The notes under the pieces were generated by a model. The model saw nothing but the letters and a program-made list of their open reading frames with translations, had not been told where the DNA came from and ran no database searches. A DNA stretch of 64,000 nt from Lunularia cruciata (taxonomy: Eukaryota > Streptophyta > Marchantiopsida > Lunulariales > Lunulariaceae), in NCBI GenBank assembly GCA_948567375.1, contig CAOYZS010000005.1, forward strand, positions 62,001 through 126,000, read 5' to 3'. The position numbers and the translations under genes were made by a program. This document shows positions 20,420 through 30,840 of this stretch, piece after piece; the stretch's first letter is position 1; each line of letters begins with the position of its first letter.

Positions 20420-22177
20420 TCACCGAAGTACTTCATTTTCACCCATCTTAAATAAAATGCTGTGTTTAAGCTGGTACGGCCCCATTTTCCGGAGAAAGAC
20501 TGCCCGCTGTTCCGGATCCATCCCCTCAGGACAATGGAGAGTATTCAGATAATTATATTCATCTGCATACCTCGTACTTCTCATTGCTGATAAGTGATAC
20601 AACTCTTTGTCAGGGAACCGATCGTCAATTTCCCACTCCTGGTCTTGAGTGTCTAACTTGGACAGGAAATCCGCATTCGAATGCGAAACTCCCTTCCTTA
20701 CTTGTACAGTATACGTGAACTCTTGTAATAACAAGATCCATCTTGCAATTTGTCCCGATAAATCTGCCTTCTTGACCAGATGTTGCAATGCATAATGGTC
20801 AACATAGAAGACAAACTCATACCCCAACAAATAATGCCGAAATTTCTTGCAGGCATACACCATTCCGAGTGCTTCTCTTTCCGTTGTTGAATAATTCTTT
20901 TCAGAAACTGAAAGTTGTCTGCTGGCGTAATACACCGGGTAATCTTTCTTCTTCTCGTCCTTTTGACTTAAGACAACCCCAATGGCCATGGACGAAGTAT
21001 CCACATACACATGAAAAGGGACGTCCCAATTCGGGGCCCTCATGACTGGTGCTTCAACCAGTTTCTTCTTCAACACCTGGAAGGCTTCTTCTTGATGTGC
21101 TTCCCACAGATAGTCTTCGGATTTCTTCAGAAGCTTTGTAAGTGGTGCAGAAAGCACTGCATAGTTTGACACGAAGCGTCTTTAATATCCGACATGTCCC
21201 AAGAAGGCTCTCAGCTCCCGGATGTTCCTCGGGGATTCCAAAGCTGTGATTATTTTAACCTTCTCAACATCGACTTCAATACCTCGGCTTGACACCCGAT
21301 GCCCCAGAAGAATTCCCTCCTTCATTGCGAAGAAGCATTTCTTTGGGTGTAATGACAAGCCGGCAAAATGACACCTTTCAAACGTTTGGCGAAGGTAATC
21401 TCAATGTACATCCCGTCGTCCAAACACACAAAAGTCATCAATAAAAACTTCGACAAATTTACGCAGGAAATCTTTAAAGATCAAATTCATCATCCGCTAG
21501 AAAGTAGCGGGAGCATTACACAACCCAAAGGGCATTTGATTGTAAGCGAAAGTGCCCCAATCGGTCGTGAATGTAGTTTTATCCTTGTCTTCTTCCCAAA
21601 TGGATACTTGATTGTACCCTGAAAATCCATCAAGAAAACTATAACAAGGATGCCTAGCCACCTGGTCTAAGATTGTATCAGTAAAAGGCAAGGGATGATG
21701 ATCTTTCCTTGTGACTGCGTTCAATTTTTGAAAGTCTTGGCACACTCGGATCTTCCCTGTTTTCTTCTTCGGGACAATGACAATGGGGGAGACCCATTCA
21801 CTGCTTAAGACAGGGAAGATGATTCCGGCCCCTAAGTACTTATCGATTTCATCTTTTACCAAGAGCGAGTACTTCGGGTTCAAGCGGTATTGTCGCTGCC
21901 AAACCGGAACTGCACCTTCAATCAAATCAATCCGGTGTTCTCCAAATTCTCGTGGAATACCCGGCATTTGATCAATCGACCAGGCGAATACATCCTGGAA
22001 TTCTATAAACAGGGCAGTGTATCCTGCCAACTCCTCCGAAGTAACTGTCTTCGAGATTTTTAAAATTTTTCCTTCAGTGACTAACACCTCTTGACAGTCA
22101 TCGAGGTTGATGACTCCTTCAATGTGGCTTACTCGGCTTATCCCGAGGCAAGCGGCCATCAAACCCCCTTCCTCCAA
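20420..22177 (-). pseudogene. pol: Reverse transcriptase and RNase H of element B
   Basis: RT N-terminal and palm part at 21497-22177: CQDFQKLNAVTRKDHHPLPF, then GTFAYNQMPFGLCNAPATF followed by a TAG. The active site FIDDFCVF lies in 21173-21496, which has three stops; the connection and RNase H are open at 20420-21172 (HVYVDTSSMAIGVVLSQ, YSTTEREALGMVYA, FYVDHYALQHL). This is an Athila/Tat-type RT. A single-base insertion relative to element D near 22240 shifts the frame between the protease and RT. Confidence 0.85.
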
Positions 22178-22217
22178 GTCAGGTTCACCCGAGGCGAGGT
22201 CATATGGATCTTCGTCG

Positions 22218-24533
22218 TCAGCCTCTACCTCGTAGCATTTCCAAGTAATTAACTTGGACTTCTTCTTCGGATTCGTCTGAAGACAAAGACAAAGAATCTT
22301 CGGACTCGTCCTCCTCCTCTGACGAACTTGTTTCCCCGAGATGGGGAACCTTTGTCCAACTCACAGTCACCAGCTTCTGATCTTTGGACGCAAGGTCCTT
22401 GAATCTTAACTTCTGTTGATGCCAATCTACTACAACTTGGGCACTATACAACCAGGGTCTGCCGATCAACAGAGGGTAACCAGTTTTTGTCACTGGCCGC
22501 AACACGATGTAATTCAACTTGAAGGGTACCCCTCCAATGATCGTGGTAATGTTCGACAGCATACCCAAGGGCCGTCTCCTGGTTTGGTCTGCGAACTTCA
22601 AAACTCGGGGTGTTGGTTCAAACGTATGATACCGGAGTCGATTCGCAGTATCTTCGGTCATGACATTCACACCGGACCCAGAGTCAATGGGTATCGATGT
22701 GATCATGCAACCTGCAATCTCCGCGTCTACCTCGGGAGATCCCAAATCTTCTTGTTCAATACAATAGATAGCAGGCAGGTCCTTCTTTGACATCAACCTC
22801 ACCTTCCTGAGGGCCGAGTTAAGCTGTCTCTTGTACAACTTGTTATCTTCCCACAATTGCTTAAATGTAACATTGGCATTTGTGGTGGCCAAGTTGGCTA
22901 TAATATCATATTGGGGAACTCCTCCCAATTTGACCGTCTTCGTCTTCGGCTTTGAGTCCGAGGACTCTCCATGCTCCCTTTTGACGTCGGGACGCTTCAA
23001 AATGGTGACGGGCTTGCTGATGGCCTCAACCCGAGCTTCCTCGAGTTGGCCTACCTCGGCTTGAATCAGACCCTTTACTTCGGATCGGATGTCTGCCGGA
23101 AAAATTGGAGACTTCGTCTTCGTCTTCGTCTCTTCTTCCAAACTTAGTTCCCGAGTCCTGAGTAATGCCTCCGTTAATTCTTTCTGCAAGGCTTTAGCTT
23201 TAGCTTTTGCAAGGATCTTTTCCTCCTTGGCCGAAAGAGTTGCTTTTGGGCGTTGTCTCTTCGCCTTTCGGGAAGACGACGAGGTCGTACTCAGTTCTTC
23301 GGGATCACGCTTCTTCTTGGTGGAGCGTGTCTCAACTTTCAAAATTTCAAGGTCTGGCCATTCTCCTTCTGAGGCCGGACTCCCTTCGTGAGGTCTTTCT
23401 TCCTCAAGAGTTATACAATTCACATTTGTATCCCCCTTCGGCTGAAGTGCTGCACGCTTAGCGGGGGTCTGTACATATTTTACAAGAGGCTTCGGGGTCG
23501 GCGGGTGAGGGCATTGGTTGCCCGTATGCCCCGATCCTTTACAATTTCCACACAGGGGAACGTACCCAATTTGCCTTCTTGGCTCGGGACAATTTGGAGA
23601 CCAATGTCCCATCGAGCCACAATTATAACAGGCTCCGGGCGCAACATTTTGAGGGCGATTTTGGTTGCTCATCAGTGGTCTTCGTGCAGGAGCATTGGGG
23701 TTATACTCCCTGGGTCCCAACCTCGGACCTTGATATGATGTGCTCGGTTGAGGCTGTACCTCCTGAGTTTGATACACCACCTCTTTGTCATCGTCTTGGT
23801 CCCATCCCGGAACCCAATCAATTTGCTGCACCGGGAATGCATTACGAGTATTGCATTCTGTGTTGGCGTGGCCAGATTTTCCACAGGCGGTGCACCACAC
23901 ATTAGATCGTCCAAATGCGGAAGTCATCGTTTGATGCACTGGGATCGGCTGAGGGAAGGTAGAACTTGACGGAACGGAAGAATTGGCTGGAATTGAAGCC
24001 GTGTTGTCAGCCCAAGGATTCCAATTCGTCAAATTCAACACAAGGTCTTCTTCGACAATTTCTACTCTGAGAGGGTCAACTTCAACCCGAGTGGAAGATT
24101 CAGGATCAACACCTTCAATAAGTTCTTCCAAATTCCTTCGGGACAACCGAGGAATCGCTCGTAGAAGATGTTGACACTTGTCTTCAGTAAGTGTGCGTGC
24201 TGTCTTTTCTTGAACAAAGGTCTTCAAGGAAACAACTTCCTTTATAGCTCTAGGGGAAGTTGGGGTACTGGGCCGCAATGCATATGTTTGCCCACTCGAT
24301 TCTTTCTTCTTCTTGGAAGAAGAGGGAGATGCGAAGTAGCCTTGCCAACCGCCTTCGCGTTTCTTGTGATCAAGGTCTCGAAGGGCTTCTTGCACTTCGT
24401 GAAGGAGTTGAAACTCCAATGCCTCTCGCTCAGTTTTGTCAACAATGGATGGGGCGTTCAGACGTTTGTCTTCTTCACGCTGAAGTGCTCGTCTTTGGGC
24501 TCTCTCTTCCCGTTGTTCTTTCAATCCAGACAT
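22218..24533 (-). CDS. gag: Gag-protease polyprotein of element B, lacking capsid, 771 aa
   Basis: Starts at ATG 24531-24533, 63 bp after the primer site. Residues 1-180 are a charged N-terminal part. Residues 214-227, 302-315 and 328-341 are three CCHC zinc knuckles (first CTACGKSGHANTEC). A basic/acidic linker follows; retropepsin active site IDSGSGVNVM has DSGS at 617-620. Between residue 178 and the first knuckle only about 35 residues remain, whereas element D has about 850 bp there, including the capsid-like section. So the particle-forming part of Gag appears deleted. The ORF ends early (LRGRG) because of a one-base insertion near 22240. Confidence 0.85.
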   Translation of the reverse strand: MSGLKEQREERAQRRALQREEDKRLNAPSIVDKTEREALEFQLLHEVQEALRDLDHKKREGGWQGYFASPSSSKKKKESSGQTYALRPSTPTSPRAIKEVVSLKTFVQEKTARTLTEDKCQHLLRAIPRLSRRNLEELIEGVDPESSTRVEVDPLRVEIVEEDLVLNLTNWNPWADNTASIPANSSVPSSSTFPQPIPVHQTMTSAFGRSNVWCTACGKSGHANTECNTRNAFPVQQIDWVPGWDQDDDKEVVYQTQEVQPQPSTSYQGPRLGPREYNPNAPARRPLMSNQNRPQNVAPGACYNCGSMGHWSPNCPEPRRQIGYVPLCGNCKGSGHTGNQCPHPPTPKPLVKYVQTPAKRAALQPKGDTNVNCITLEEERPHEGSPASEGEWPDLEILKVETRSTKKKRDPEELSTTSSSSRKAKRQRPKATLSAKEEKILAKAKAKALQKELTEALLRTRELSLEEETKTKTKSPIFPADIRSEVKGLIQAEVGQLEEARVEAISKPVTILKRPDVKREHGESSDSKPKTKTVKLGGVPQYDIIANLATTNANVTFKQLWEDNKLYKRQLNSALRKVRLMSKKDLPAIYCIEQEDLGSPEVDAEIAGCMITSIPIDSGSGVNVMTEDTANRLRYHTFEPTPRVLKFADQTRRRPLGMLSNITTIIGGVPFKLNYIVLRPVTKTGYPLLIGRPWLYSAQVVVDWHQQKLRFKDLASKDQKLVTVSWTKVPHLGETSSSEEEDESEDSLSLSSDESEEEVQVNYLEMLRGRG

Positions 24534-24596
24534 TCATATTGCCTTGATACCCAGTGTTCAATTTGGCTTCGTATTCTTCCACTTCCAAGATTTGTA

Positions 24597-24614
24597 TCCC
24601 CGGCAGCGGCGCCA
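24597..24614 (-). other. Primer binding site of element B (tRNA-Asp)
   Basis: Minus strand TGGCGCCGCTGCCGGGGA, 17 of 18 matches to the complement of the plant tRNA-Asp 3' end, 7 nt from the 5' LTR. tRNA-Asp priming is usual for Athila-type elements. Confidence 0.9.
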
Positions 24615-24621
24615 AAAATCA

Positions 24622-27600
24622 TGTGACAACCCGGCAAATATCACTTTTGCGGTAATCGGGTAAGTAAAGTTCGTTCCCGCAGAGATACGAGTCAGAAATG
24701 TCCAAATACGAAGCAAAGTAACAATTTCAGTTCTTCTTGAGTTCTTCTTTAGTCTCTCAGGTAGAAACCACACCCAGAAGAGAGTAACAAGCACTGACTC
24801 GCAGTCTTGTCACAAATTCACACTCCAAAATCACATCAACTTCGCACTGCACTCACAAATGCAGAATACTACCAACACTACAATTCCTCTCAGATCTGTC
24901 AAGGCATTGCTTCGATTGCACTTCACTCAGGATCAAACACACAGAATGAAGATCAAGGCTGTGGAATCCAACATCCAACAAGCACTCTGACTTGCACTTC
25001 AAATTTCTCCAAACATTCACAAACACAATTACAAAGTTGATACTCGGAATCAAGCTCAAGCGACGAGCACTACTTCACAGCACTTCGCTTTATCTATTCT
25101 TAGAAATAATGAGCACTGAACAACAATTTCCTGCGAATGCCACTCTTAAGTAGTGAAGCAATTGACAGTTCTAACAACTATACCGTTCTACAACAACTGT
25201 TCTAACCTGCAGATCCAAAATGACAATGCACCTCTTCATATCTGCCCCTTCAAATCTCAAATCGGTTACTAATCCGATCCGATGTCTACTTCTTCCTCGG
25301 CTTTCAAACCCGAACCCTAAGTAATCTTACTTCCTACTGCATTTTCCTCGGGTTTCATATCTTCTACTTCTTCTACCAGATTTAACAATTCTCTTTCCTG
25401 ATCTGAAATTGTACTAATAGGTAATCTATCTAACTCTTCATCTTTCGACCCACTCTTCTCTACTATTCCTGAGACCAACTCCAAAGACATTTGGATCCCG
25501 ATGTTATCTACGTCGGGTTTTGCTTTAACATCCTGCCGAAGCTTTTCTAACTCTATTCTTACTAAGTCTAATCTAATGGTAATATTGTCTTCTACTTCTA
25601 AGATCTTCCTATCTACACGAGTTCTCAACTTAATCAACAAAGCATTTAGATCTGTATCTTTCGCTTGCCTCCGCCTCGTCTCCTGCACTAACAACTTCAA
25701 CTCGTGCAGACGCGTTTCTTCAATTCGAACGCTGGCCTCTGTACTTAGCATCGCATTTACTCTGAGGACTATTTCCTGCAATGGCTCTAATCTTGTCTTC
25801 CTTTCTCGTTCCCGATCTGCAAGCCATTCCTCTCTGTACATCGCCAACTCCTCTTCGAATTCGGCCTTCACCGCGTCCTTCTCTTTCTCCTTCTGTGCAA
25901 CCTTTTCTTCCTGATTACGAAGTAAGTCTTGTAATCTCTCTTCTTCTCCATATCTCGTAGCCAACTCTCGCTGCCAAAGTTGCTTCTTCTCCTCCATACT
26001 CTCCATCACTTGATCGAGCTCTTGATCCTTCGATGATACTCTCGCCATAGCATAGATGAGCTCTACTCTTGAATCAGCAAACTGCTGCTTCAAGATTTCA
26101 TGCTCCGCTACCTGTCTCTCCCTTGCGATGTCACTCTTCCTTGCAAGATCCTCTCGATAGCTCAATTCTCTCCTCAGGTCTTTGATTACCTGACTTCTCT
26201 CCACTGCCTCCAATTGCAGTACTTCTCTCTCCTTCTCACCTCGGGTCATACTCTTCTTCAACTCCGAGTTTTCTTCTTCTAATCTTGCCAACACTTGCAA
26301 TACAGTTTTTACCTCCGGACATGTGGACTGCATCTCCTTCTTCTTATGTTCTAACTTTACCAACAACGGACACACCACTTCCCGCAGGTACCCCACTCCA
26401 TCACTCGGGATCACTTCTTCTCGTGCGGCTACTTCTCTTTGTACTTTGTGTTCATCCGATACTTGCCTTCTTCTCTGCAGTCTTTGTATCGGAATTGATG
26501 CTTCACTGCCCGAGCTTCCTTCTACTTCTTCTGTCACTCTACTCGGTCCCGCTTCCCCCTTCGCCTTACATCTCGAGCGAATTCCTCGCTGTACTGCGAT
26601 CTTCTTCTTCTTGAGCACCGGTACTTCGTCTTCCACCGCTGCATTGTCTTTGGCTTTTACCTCGGCTTGAATTTCTTCTTCGTATTCTTCAGGCGTTGGT
26701 GCCGAGGTCATTTCTCCACCGACTTCACTATCACTGCTTGTATCTCCACTCTGCAGTGTCAGCTCAGGTTCCTCCTCACGTTCCGAGTCCTCCGTCTTGA
26801 GCTCGGCTTCGCCTTCTGAGTCTTCATCTTCCGACTCGATCACCACCATTCCTTGCCTCGGGTTATTTCTCTGCACCTTCTGAGGTTTCTTGTTTTCTTC
26901 GGCGTCTGCTTGCCGAGTTCTCTTCTTCGTCGGGGTACTTTCAACGACCTCCACGTTCTTCCCCGTCTTCGAGTAGTAATCGTCTGCGCTCCAGATTTGA
27001 AGAATGTATTGCTGCTCCTCCGCATCGACTTCCTTTCGCACATCCGGATGAAAGTGCGACACCATCCGATTCTGCTCTGCCGAGTTCAGCAAATTGAGCC
27101 CGAGATAGAAATGCACTGCAAACGGCACAATATAATGTGGGGGGGACTTATTCCGCAGATTCCACACCATCTGCCTCATTCTCCCGTAAAAACACCGTGC
27201 CCAATTAATTGGTTCTCCTGCAAACAATTTGTGACAGAACACCGCTTGGTGTTTCATCACATAGGTAGTTCTCTCCGGCTTCAGGATTGCCATCAAAGCA
27301 CTCACAATTCCTCTCTTGACAGGGTCTTTGTAACTTTCTACCTTGTACCCATTCTTCGTTCTCTTTGACGAGAAGGCATCTCTCACCTCCTGAGTTTCTT
27401 GGGCTATCTCCCCTTTCCCCAAGAACGTGGCCCCCTGCTCCGAGCCTGCCTCCTTCCCGAGTACAAGTCTCCAATCCGACTCTGTCCAACGAGCCGGATT
27501 TCCTCTCTTCCCTTTGTCCTCGGGACCATCGAGACATTTACTCTCGATGATTTCTGTCATGAATCCTGGAAAGCTTATGTTCCAATTCCATGCCAGAAAG

Positions 27601-28257
27601 GTGATCCGAAGTCGGCTCAAGACTTCAATCCTCGCTACTACATCTAATCTCCAAATTGCATGGTTTCTCACTGCAAATTTGGAGTTCTTCTTCCCTCCTC
27701 CCATCTCTTCTGCTTTCTTTCGGTCTCTCGATTTCTCTCTCTCGAATTCCCCCTTGCGCACTAATACAAGTCCAACTCTATTTCCCTTTCCCCAATCACC
27801 TGCAAGACGACTCCTCAGCGGCGAAGGAAAATTGCTCGACATTTCGTCGTTGCAGTCTTGATTTTTATAGAGTTGCACTTCTTCGTCTTCCGTCACTTCG
27901 AGTTTCTACCAAGAAATCACACCTGCTGCATGCACCCGTTACTGTCGCCTCACCTTCACATGTATGAGCCGCCAATTTTGAAATCGCCCCTTCTTGAGTT
28001 TCTCGCCCCGACGAAAGGTTGTTAGACTGTCTTTGCCTCAGGTTGAGCTCCCCTTCCCGATCCGAAGACAATTTACTTCGTATCGTTTGCTGATACGGCA
28101 TTTCAGAGTACTTTGCCTTATGACCCGAGGCCACTTTACTTCGGGTTTCACCCCGAAGACAGTTTTCGTCGTCTTCTTCGACCAACCAGGCGCAATCCGA
28201 CCTCTCTATACACTTCTTCGGCTTTATTTTAAAAAAACAAAAAATGTGGGCACCACA
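24622..28257 (-). repeat. 5' LTR of element B
   Basis: 3,636 bp. Near-identical to 15472-19253 except for scattered transitions and a 146-bp net deletion near 24833. It carries the second copy of the LTR ORF. Confidence 0.95.
25317..27842 (-). CDS. LTR-borne coiled-coil protein, 841 aa (5' LTR copy)
   Basis: Second copy of the ORF at 16265-18838, with the same ATG context (MSSNFPSPLR at 27842). It ends 16 codons early because TCG in the other LTR is TAG here (25317-25319). Otherwise open throughout with a few residue changes. Two 2.5 kb frames open in both LTRs of a recent insertion indicate that the parental element encoded an intact protein. It lies upstream of the presumed transcription start, so on genomic RNA it would be expressed only from the 3' LTR. 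Confidence 0.75.
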   Translation of the reverse strand: MSSNFPSPLRSRLAGDWGKGNRVGLVLVRKGEFEREKSRDRKKAEEMGGGKKNSKFAVRNHAIWRLDVVARIEVLSRLRITFLAWNWNISFPGFMTEIIESKCLDGPEDKGKRGNPARWTESDWRLVLGKEAGSEQGATFLGKGEIAQETQEVRDAFSSKRTKNGYKVESYKDPVKRGIVSALMAILKPERTTYVMKHQAVFCHKLFAGEPINWARCFYGRMRQMVWNLRNKSPPHYIVPFAVHFYLGLNLLNSAEQNRMVSHFHPDVRKEVDAEEQQYILQIWSADDYYSKTGKNVEVVESTPTKKRTRQADAEENKKPQKVQRNNPRQGMVVIESEDEDSEGEAELKTEDSEREEEPELTLQSGDTSSDSEVGGEMTSAPTPEEYEEEIQAEVKAKDNAAVEDEVPVLKKKKIAVQRGIRSRCKAKGEAGPSRVTEEVEGSSGSEASIPIQRLQRRRQVSDEHKVQREVAAREEVIPSDGVGYLREVVCPLLVKLEHKKKEMQSTCPEVKTVLQVLARLEEENSELKKSMTRGEKEREVLQLEAVERSQVIKDLRRELSYREDLARKSDIARERQVAEHEILKQQFADSRVELIYAMARVSSKDQELDQVMESMEEKKQLWQRELATRYGEEERLQDLLRNQEEKVAQKEKEKDAVKAEFEEELAMYREEWLADRERERKTRLEPLQEIVLRVNAMLSTEASVRIEETRLHELKLLVQETRRRQAKDTDLNALLIKLRTRVDRKILEVEDNITIRLDLVRIELEKLRQDVKAKPDVDNIGIQMSLELVSGIVEKSGSKDEELDRLPISTISDQERELLNLVEEVEDMKPEENAVGSKIT

Positions 28258-28262
28258 CCTCT
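28258..28262. repeat. Target site duplication of element B, right copy
   Basis: CCTCT, identical to 15467-15471. Confidence 0.95.
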
Positions 28263-29250
28263 ACTGGGTACTGCCAAGCAATGAGTGTGGTATCCAGAGG
28301 TGTCAAAGCAATCGCCTCTGGAGGCTCATCCACACACTTATCTTCTGATGGTACGAAGGCTCCACTCCAAGCTTGCTGCACCAACTGATCTACATGCTGC
28401 TGCAATGCCTCCTCTGAACTCCACAATGGAACATCCAAGGTGGATGGAACAATCCCACTCGTACTCCATAGCCGAGTGATCTCCTCTGGTACTGGAGTAT
28501 CCTCTGCATGGGCGTTCCCCTCCAACAAGTCACCAGGCCAAGTAACTGCACCGCTGAAAGCCAAAACTGATGCTACCATGGTCCCAGACTGTAGTGAGCC
28601 AAGACTGCCACTACTGAAGCGTACTGGTAGGCGACATACCCATCCCTCACCAGACTGCCAACCAGGTCTATAAGAGGCTGTCTCCTCCCAATAGTCAATA
28701 CTGAAACCCATAGGGTATAACACTGCTCCCCCAACTAGCACATCATAGGACTCAGCTATCGTCGCAATAGCCTGAGCTCTCACCACCGAGCTATCAGTCG
28801 GATGACCAGGCTGAACCTGGACAACAAGCTCTCCACGTGTGATGTACTGTGTCGAACCACCACCAAGAGATGTCTGGATCTGAAATGGACACCTCTCCAC
28901 ATTGGTCTTCCATAACTCCAGACCAACAACTGCAGCCTTCCCCAACATAAGGGGCTGCGCACCAGAGTCTAACAAGACTCTCTGTGGTGTATAGACCTTC
29001 CCTGAAGGTCCCACTAAACGAAAGATCCCCCTCTGGTTATCCAATAGGACAACACCAGGTGTAAACCGCGCTCTCTCAAAGGCCGGTCTAGCTGGCAACT
29101 CCTCCAGTCTAGCCGTTGCTGCCTGCCACAACCCACTGGTCGCTGAACGGATCCCATGCTCCTCAACCAAGTCAGCTCCACTACCAACCACCTCTGCTCT
29201 AGTAGTAGGAACTGCACCATCCCTACTCTCACACAAGGTCAGGGCACCTC
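28258..29250 (-). pseudogene. Retropepsin-like protease segment at the start of the element A polyprotein
   Basis: Open for about 326 codons up to the element B target duplication; no in-frame ATG is seen near the start, and the frame opens after a TGA near 29252. A retropepsin-like active site reads RVLLDSGAQPLMLG, followed about 95 residues later by DVLVGGAVLYPMGF, which fits the second conserved strand of gypsy proteases. The remaining 110 residues are a linker without a known domain, running directly into methyltransferase motif I at 15464. No capsid or CCHC knuckle is present here or upstream. Confidence 0.65.
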
Positions 29251-29351
29251 ACACAAACGTGGTGCACAAACAAGAAGCAAAGAATGGAGGGGATCCAATC
29301 ACAAGAAATCTAAACAAAAACCGTCCATCTCATAACACAACACGGGACTGA

Positions 29352-29362
29352 CTCTGCCACCA
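29352..29362 (-). other. Possible primer binding site of element A
   Basis: The minus strand reads TGGTGGCAGAGT, 9 of 12 matches to TGGTATCAGAGC, the complement of initiator tRNA-Met, two bases after a CA-ending LTR terminus (GCCA). The match is imperfect and the call rests partly on position. Confidence 0.45.
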
Positions 29363-29364
29363 TT

Positions 29365-30743
29365 TGGCATTTGACATAAGAGTAATTCGTATCTAAGTCT
29401 TAAGCTACCAGGATCACCAAGAATGGGATCAAACTGCCTCTCCTAGCCAAAGCTACATGTGTATAGATAACAGTGGCACAGTCACTATGACAACAAGTGA
29501 GGGTGGACCAGTTGGCTAGGGCACCAGTCTAGGAACAAGAGATCTAGGGGTCAAACCCTGTCGCGCACAATCTAGCAAGAAAGGCAGATTTTGCCCACCA
29601 ATGACCAAGATCTACACTAAACTAGCTAGCCTCACGCCAGCAAGTTGGCTTGCTGGCCCTTCTAGGCCTTCATAGCCTCTCATAGCCCACAGCCCTATGC
29701 CTCGAAGCCTCTAAACGCCAAAATTCAGCCAAATGAGGCCTTTCTTGTTGCCACTTCGAACCTCCTCCAAAATTGGCGAAACTTCTCCAAATCTGCAAAA
29801 CTTCTCCAAATCTGGCCAAACAGCGAAACTCCTCCAATTCTGGCCCAAAATCTGACGTAAATCTGACGTAAAATCTGACGTAAAATCTGACATAAACCCT
29901 AAAGATGGATGTCCGCCAAATCCCCCGCTAACTTTCCACTCGAGCCAAATTGACAAAACGGGTTTTTCCAAATCACAATTTCATGAGAAGAGCTTTCCAA
30001 CTCCACCTTCAATTTCACTTTCTGAGTCCAACTCGCAGCAAATTGGTCTTGCCTTCACCTCCTGAGCTCAAAATCACAACACTGCTCGAAAATTGCTCCT
30101 TCTTTGCTCAAAATTTGGCCAGCGCTTCCGCACACCGTCCGCCTAACTGCCAAATTTGCATCAACTACACGAGCTTCTGCACACTAGGGAAACACAGAAC
30201 CTGAATTGAGCTACCACGATCCACCGAGCTTGGAGATACCACCAACACTCAACATTCTTGCACCCGATTTCCCCCTGACTTCACTTCTCTGATGTAATCA
30301 GATTGCTTAACATTCTCAACTCAACTCAACTCAGATCAGTACTTGATCTGTCACTCTATAAACTGCCAACAACTGGGCACTGATTACAGTCAAGCCACAC
30401 CCACTCAAGCATAGAGAATCCAGGTGATGCTCGCCGGCCTCTGTCCACCATAGCCAGGAACTCGAAAGCTCAACATCAGAGAAGTGAGCTCTCTGGAGCT
30501 CACTTCAAAACTATACCCCCTGGACTCGAGCTAGCCCTGAAACCCTAACGGTCCTGCTGACGGCACACTCGATGGTGCAAACGGTGCAAAGTGACGGTGG
30601 GCCCCACCGTGAAGTCAGCACCCCGAACACAAAATCTAAGCGTCGGAAAGTAGTCCCTGAGAAACTGCTAGAATAACTCTAACTACCATCACTAGAACTC
30701 CAGTGTCCGAGCATCTAGATGCAGAACTACAAATGGCGTGACA
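29365..30743 (-). repeat. 5' LTR of element A
   Basis: On the minus strand it starts TGTCACGCC next to the target duplication. The first 449 bp (30743-30295) match the 3' LTR. The lower part (29365-30294) has no counterpart in the 3' LTR; its boundary is inferred from the primer site. It holds a short tandem of TCTGACGTAAA-like units at about 29849-29893 and no coding signal. Confidence 0.55.
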
Positions 30744-30840
30744 TCTATTCAACTTGCAAACCAAGAGGGCAACCTCTTTGCCACTTGAGTGAACGGGTGG
30801 AGAGTTCAAAATATTGGACCATGGACTTAGACTTGTACAA
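30744..30840 (+). mobile_element. 3' end of element D interior, resumed after element A
   Basis: Continues the D integrase tail in register: the GTAATCCTTTTGCCACTCG tract and the following GTGGAGAGTTCGGAG tract of element B have clear counterparts at 30768-30815. It breaks off near 30840 at a minus-sense L-family LTR, so the polypurine tract and 3' LTR of D are lost. TCTA at 30744-30747 is the right target duplication of element A. Confidence 0.75.

Larger units (their letters stand above)
15472..28257 (-). mobile_element. Element B: L-family Athila/Tat-like retrotransposon with giant ORF-bearing LTRs
   Basis: Complete minus-strand element of 12,786 bp with LTRs 15472-19253 and 24622-28257, tRNA-Asp primer site, polypurine tract and perfect CCTCT duplication. 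Gag-pro, RT, RNase H and integrase are in standard order, with the RT and integrase features of the Athila/Tat side of Ty3/gypsy. LTRs differ by scattered substitutions plus a 146-bp net deletion, so insertion is recent. The interior is disabled by a frameshift and a few stops and lacks the Gag capsid region. Confidence 0.95.
10237..30743 (-). mobile_element. Element A: Ty3/gypsy with DNMT3-like methyltransferase and PHD-tailed integrase
   Basis: Minus-strand LTR retrotransposon inserted in element D and itself carrying element B (15472-28257). Without B it is about 7.7 kb. The order along the minus strand is: 5' LTR, primer site near 29352, protease-like domain, cytosine methyltransferase, RT, RNase H, integrase with PHD finger, polypurine tract, 3' LTR. 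All coding parts share one frame, with eight stop codons and no frameshift. No gag is visible between the primer site and the protease. The shared LTR segment of 449 bp differs at only about ten positions, so the insertion is fairly recent. Confidence 0.85.
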
